From: Lacrimispora sp. BS-2
GTDB taxonomy: Bacteria > Bacillota > Clostridia > Lachnospirales > Lachnospiraceae
Length of the DNA: 64,000 bases
Assembly: GCF_040207125.1 (NCBI RefSeq)
Contig: NZ_CP157940.1
Span: 124,001-188,000 of the forward strand
Direction: 5' to 3'
Shown: positions 61,514 through 64,000 of the stretch, piece by piece
Layout of the letters: each line of letters starts with the position of its first letter
Numbering within the stretch: position 1 is the stretch's first letter
The notes under the pieces: generated by a model
The model's database searches: none
Seen by the model: the letters and a program-made list of their open reading frames with translations, nothing else
What the model was told of the DNA's origin: nothing
Position numbers and translations under genes: made by a program

Positions 61514-62302
61514 ATGAGAATTTGGAAAACAAGCAATGAACCCAAGGTCCCTAAAACCCCAAAGAAAATGGATATGAAGAAACTGTTCCGAAGAAACCAG
61601 ATTATTATCACCACCTTAGCCGTTATGATCGCTGCCGCTGGATATTTAAACTATGCAGGAAAGCAGGAGGCCGCTTCCGGGACAGACGTCTATGAGGCTG
61701 GAATGACTGATATTTCTGAAGAAGATATTTTTGCGGAAAACCAGTCCCTTACCGGCAGTGACAACAGTCAGGAAATTGCAAGTCTTGACCAGGATGCTGA
61801 GGATATTGATAAACTGGCAGCAGGAAGTACAGATACAGCTTTAGAAAGTGATGGATCTGTAGATCTGGCAGCTAATGAGACACAGGCAGCCCCAACCGGC
61901 CTTGACAATCCTGGAGAAGCAGTGCTTACCAGCGGAATGAACGTATCAGAATACATATCCAGTGTACAGTTAAACAGAGAGCAGGTAAGGGCAAAGAATA
62001 AGGATACCTTAATGAACTTAATTAACAATCCTAACATTGAGGAAGCCGCAAAGCAGCAGGCCATTCAGGAAATGATCGATATGACGGCGATTGCTGAAAA
62101 AGAAAATGCAGCAGAAACCCTTCTGCTTGCCAAAGGATTTGCAGATCCTGTGGTCAGCATTTCCAGCGGAAAAGTGGATGTTGTCATCAACGCTTCCAGC
62201 ATCTCAGATCCTCAGCGTGCTCAGATTGAGGACATCGTTAAGAGGAAAACCGAAGTAGGGGCGGAAAATATCGTAATCACCCTTATGAAACTGGAAGAGT
62301 AA
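61514..62302 (+). CDS. spoIIIAH: Stage III sporulation protein AH
   Basis: A 262-residue protein with an N-terminal membrane helix (IIITTLAVMIAAAGYLNYAG), an acidic linker (~60-135) and a YscJ/FliF-like ring domain (AAETLLLAKGFADPVVSISS, ~190-262). SpoIIIAH binds forespore SpoIIQ across the septum. ATG 61514 follows AAGGAG by 8 bp. Last gene of the operon. Confidence 0.95.
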   Translation: MRIWKTSNEPKVPKTPKKMDMKKLFRRNQIIITTLAVMIAAAGYLNYAGKQEAASGTDVYEAGMTDISEEDIFAENQSLTGSDNSQEIASLDQDAEDIDKLAAGSTDTALESDGSVDLAANETQAAPTGLDNPGEAVLTSGMNVSEYISSVQLNREQVRAKNKDTLMNLINNPNIEEAAKQQAIQEMIDMTAIAEKENAAETLLLAKGFADPVVSISSGKVDVVINASSISDPQRAQIEDIVKRKTEVGAENIVITLMKLEE

Positions 62303-62309
62303 AAAGCCT

Positions 62310-62338
62310 TTGCAAACTGTGGACAGTTTTGCTATAAT
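62310..62338 (+). promoter_or_regulatory. Promoter of the Asp23-family gene
   Basis: TTGCAA (62310-62315) and TATAAT (62333-62338) are 17 bp apart; AACTGT-GG-ACAGTT, a short palindrome, fills the spacer. The start would be near 62345, about 11 nt before the leader's first hairpin. Confidence 0.7.
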
Positions 62339-62355
62339 GATTCCAGAACCTAAAT

Positions 62356-62455
62356 GGTTGAAAGTAAGACATCTTTCAATCTCCAGCTTGTGAATCAGGC
62401 GGATATGCCTGCATATCCAGTTGATTCATTAGTATACAAATATGAGTACAGGAGG
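62356..62455 (+). ncRNA. Conserved two-hairpin leader RNA, copy B
   Basis: P1 pairs GGTTGAAAG (62356-62364) with CTTTCAATC (62373-62381) over 9 bp. P2 pairs GAATCA (62392-62397) with TGATTC (62422-62427) and GGATATGC (62401-62408) perfectly with GCATATCC (62411-62418). TATACAAA (62433-62440) and GGAGG (62451-62455) follow. The order, loop positions and spacing match copy A at 33587-33685, with paired substitutions that keep most of the stems. Confidence 0.6.
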
Positions 62456-62463
62456 GAATCGCT

Positions 62464-62850
62464 GTGGCAGAAATGGAAAGCAGAAATACTCACAAGGTAT
62501 ATGAAAAAGATAAAATTGGCGAAGTACAGATTGCAGACGATGTGGTGGCTATCATTGCAGGTCTTGCAGCAACCGAGGTAGAAGGTGTGGATTCCATGGC
62601 CGGCAATATCACCAATGAGCTGGTGGCAAAGCTGGGCATGAAAAATTTATCCAAGGGTGTTAAGGTGGAACTGACAGAAGAACATGTATCCGTGGATTTA
62701 TCCTTAAACATCAAATACGGTTACAGCATACCTACCGTCAGTGAGAAAGTCCAGGAGAAGGTGCAGAACGCCATTGAGAACATGACAGGCTTGACGGTTC
62801 TGGATGTAAACATCCGGATTGCCGGTGTAGCATTGGATGAGAATAAATAG
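62464..62850 (+). CDS. Asp23/Gls24-family envelope stress protein
   Basis: The 128-residue protein belongs to the Asp23/Gls24 (YqhY/AmaP-associated) family: VQIADDVVAIIAGLAATEVEGVD and VDLSLNIKYGYSIPTVSEKVQEKV are diagnostic. Members sit under the membrane and respond to envelope or alkaline stress, or influence fatty-acid supply in Bacillus. It starts with GTG 62464, 8 bp after GGAGG. It has its own promoter and shares a structured leader with the gene at 33694. A strong terminator follows. Confidence 0.93.
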   Translation: MAEMESRNTHKVYEKDKIGEVQIADDVVAIIAGLAATEVEGVDSMAGNITNELVAKLGMKNLSKGVKVELTEEHVSVDLSLNIKYGYSIPTVSEKVQEKVQNAIENMTGLTVLDVNIRIAGVALDENK

Positions 62851-62866
62851 ATAAAAAAGGTCTATC

Positions 62867-62908
62867 GCGGGGGCGAACCGGGAAAAGGTTCAGGCCCCCG
62901 CTTTTCTT
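62867..62908 (+). terminator. Rho-independent terminator
   Basis: GCGGGGGC-GAACC and GGTTC-A-GGCCCCCGC-type arms pair (62867-62879 with 62887-62901) and are followed by TTTTCTTTG. Confidence 0.92.
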
Positions 62909-62984
62909 TGCGTTCAAATGAGAAAAATTATTGAATGAACTCCAAATATATCAAAGAATTCTTAAAGGACAGGTGTTTTCATAT

Positions 62985-64000
62985 ATGATGACTGATAGGG
63001 AGAAAGACCGCTACTCGGTGAGGGTTATGACTTTGTTTGGTCTGGTGGTATCGGTAATTATGGGGATATTCGCTTTAAACATTTATTATTTCAGAGAGGT
63101 GGAACAAAGCCTGGCAGAACAGGCTTACCAGGATTTAAAGAGGGAGAATGACGAGGCATCAGCCTATCTTCAGAGAATAATCCGGGAAAGGTTTGAAATG
63201 CTGGAGGTGTTTTCTGCATACAGTGATATGCCGGAGGGAACGGAAAAAGAGAAATGGCAGGAAAAAACAGAGGCCTTTAAAAGGGAGGGCTTACGGTTTG
63301 GAATTTCCGACGGGCAGGGAATCATGTATTATGGAAACAATAAATCCCAGGATGTTTCTGCGCGCATTGATTATCAGAGAGCATTAAAGGGAGAAAACAG
63401 TGTTTTCAGGCTGCCTCCGGAAGACTTTAACGGGCTGGGCGGAATTGTTCTGACTGTTCCGGTCATAAGAGGGGACAGGGCAGAAGGGGCGGCATGTATG
63501 GAGTATACCTCTGAAGAACTGGGGAAGTATTTAAATAGTGTAGAGCCAGGCCCAAATGGTGCCAGTCTGGTATTCACAAAATCAGGAGAACTGGTGATCC
63601 CGTTCCCTGGGTACGAAAATTATGCCAATATTTTTGATATACTGAAAACCATGGAATTTAGGGAAGGACAATCTTTGGAGCAGATGGAAAAGACGGTAGA
63701 AAGCGGCTCTTCCGGGTATGCCACCTACTATCAGGGGGGCAGCAGAAAGCTTCTTTCTTATCAGCCTGCAGGAGTTGAAGACTGGATGGTGGCTTCCCTG
63801 GTGGAAGTGGAAGGCTATGATAGTGTTCTTTACAAGATCAGAAGACGGTCTGATATCTTTATTGCAAGCTCAGCGGCCATGGTGGCCTGTACGGTCTTTC
63901 TTCTTATTTGTATTATCTATTTACGGAAAAAGGAAACAAAACAGGCGCAAAAGGATTATTTAACAGGCGTTTATACCAGAGAAACAGCAAGAAAACTGGT
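62985..64000 (+). CDS. Membrane sensor with GGDEF domain (diguanylate cyclase), 3' end cut
   Basis: The frame runs from ATG 62985 (or 62988) to the window edge, 338 codons. It shows TM1 (~16-37, LFGLVVSVIMGIFALNIYYF), a Cache-like extracellular sensor, TM2 (~293-313, AAMVACTVFLLICIIYL) and then DYLTGVYTRETARKL, the characteristic opening of a GGDEF domain. It would make the second messenger c-di-GMP, if the catalytic loop beyond the edge is intact; an EAL domain could also follow. The ribosome binding site is weak (AGGACAGG), so the exact start is uncertain. Confidence 0.85.
   Translation, partial: MMTDREKDRYSVRVMTLFGLVVSVIMGIFALNIYYFREVEQSLAEQAYQDLKRENDEASAYLQRIIRERFEMLEVFSAYSDMPEGTEKEKWQEKTEAFKREGLRFGISDGQGIMYYGNNKSQDVSARIDYQRALKGENSVFRLPPEDFNGLGGIVLTVPVIRGDRAEGAACMEYTSEELGKYLNSVEPGPNGASLVFTKSGELVIPFPGYENYANIFDILKTMEFREGQSLEQMEKTVESGSSGYATYYQGGSRKLLSYQPAGVEDWMVASLVEVEGYDSVLYKIRRRSDIFIASSAAMVACTVFLLICIIYLRKKETKQAQKDYLTGVYTRETARKL

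Noticed and set aside
1..64000. tRNA or rRNA genes
   Set aside because: No tRNA cloverleaf with GGTTCRA-type T arm or rRNA sequence was recognised in the intergenic regions by eye; a tRNAscan run would settle it.

Overview
The window reads as chromosomal DNA of an anaerobic, spore-forming, motile Firmicute, most likely a Lachnospiraceae member of the Lacrimispora / Clostridium saccharolyticum kind. This rests on an eight-gene spoIIIA sporulation operon, ECF-type vitamin transporters, AGGAGG ribosome binding sites, NifS/NifU-MnmA organisation, a YesMN-controlled sugar operon and moderate GC. The genus is an inference; no rRNA or tRNA gene was recognised.

Layout. 1-2.2 kb: the end of an NAD-dependent DNA ligase and metA. 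2.2-3.5 kb: a decayed accessory patch with a small coiled-coil gene, a broken lexA that keeps its SOS box, and a transposase-like remnant. 3.5-5 kb: a secreted GH18 glycosidase. 5-11.8 kb: a DUF1538 membrane protein with a double PII-like partner, a ligand-binding regulator, molybdate transport genes modABC and a molbindin. 11.8-18.6 kb: a SpoVB-type flippase, nifS-nifU-mnmA, a lipoprotein amidase and a patatin. 18.6-25.3 kb: arginine synthesis (argG divergent from argC-argJ-argB-argD) with two broken acetyltransferase genes. 25.3-30.6 kb: an AT-rich chemoreceptor gene whose sensor carries an amino-acid-binding motif, a decayed nucleoside permease, a nucleoside hydrolase, a ribokinase-like kinase and an ECF S component. 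31-33.4 kb: folate one-carbon enzymes fchA-folD and thiT behind a TPP riboswitch. 33.5-39.8 kb: a YdcZ-type membrane protein, ComEA, an OmpR-type regulator, acetyltransferase, an unusual acyltransferase/lipase pair and rlmH. 40-50.6 kb: YesN/YesM and a seven-gene sugar uptake and catabolism operon. 50.7-56.7 kb: pentapeptide-repeat, CD3324-like, DUF1062, ahpC-ahpF, DUF3877 and NlpC/P60 genes. 56.9-64 kb: spoIIIAA-AH, an Asp23-family gene and the start of a GGDEF protein.

Most genes are ordinary housekeeping or sporulation genes. The strongest candidate for something undescribed is a conserved two-hairpin 5' leader that occurs twice, 29 kb apart: before the YdcZ-type gene (33587-33685) and before the Asp23-family gene (62356-62455). 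Both copies lie between a sigma-A-like promoter and the ribosome binding site, their stems pair in both copies with a compensatory change, and both end in the same TATACAAA box. Other leads are a shared AACTATTTAT operator that ties the DUF1538/PII operon to the regulator beside modABC, a FolD lacking the usual cyclohydrolase lysine next to a separate cyclohydrolase, a sugar operon of unknown substrate, and two structured leaders upstream of genes of unknown function (51515-51604 and 55496-55582).
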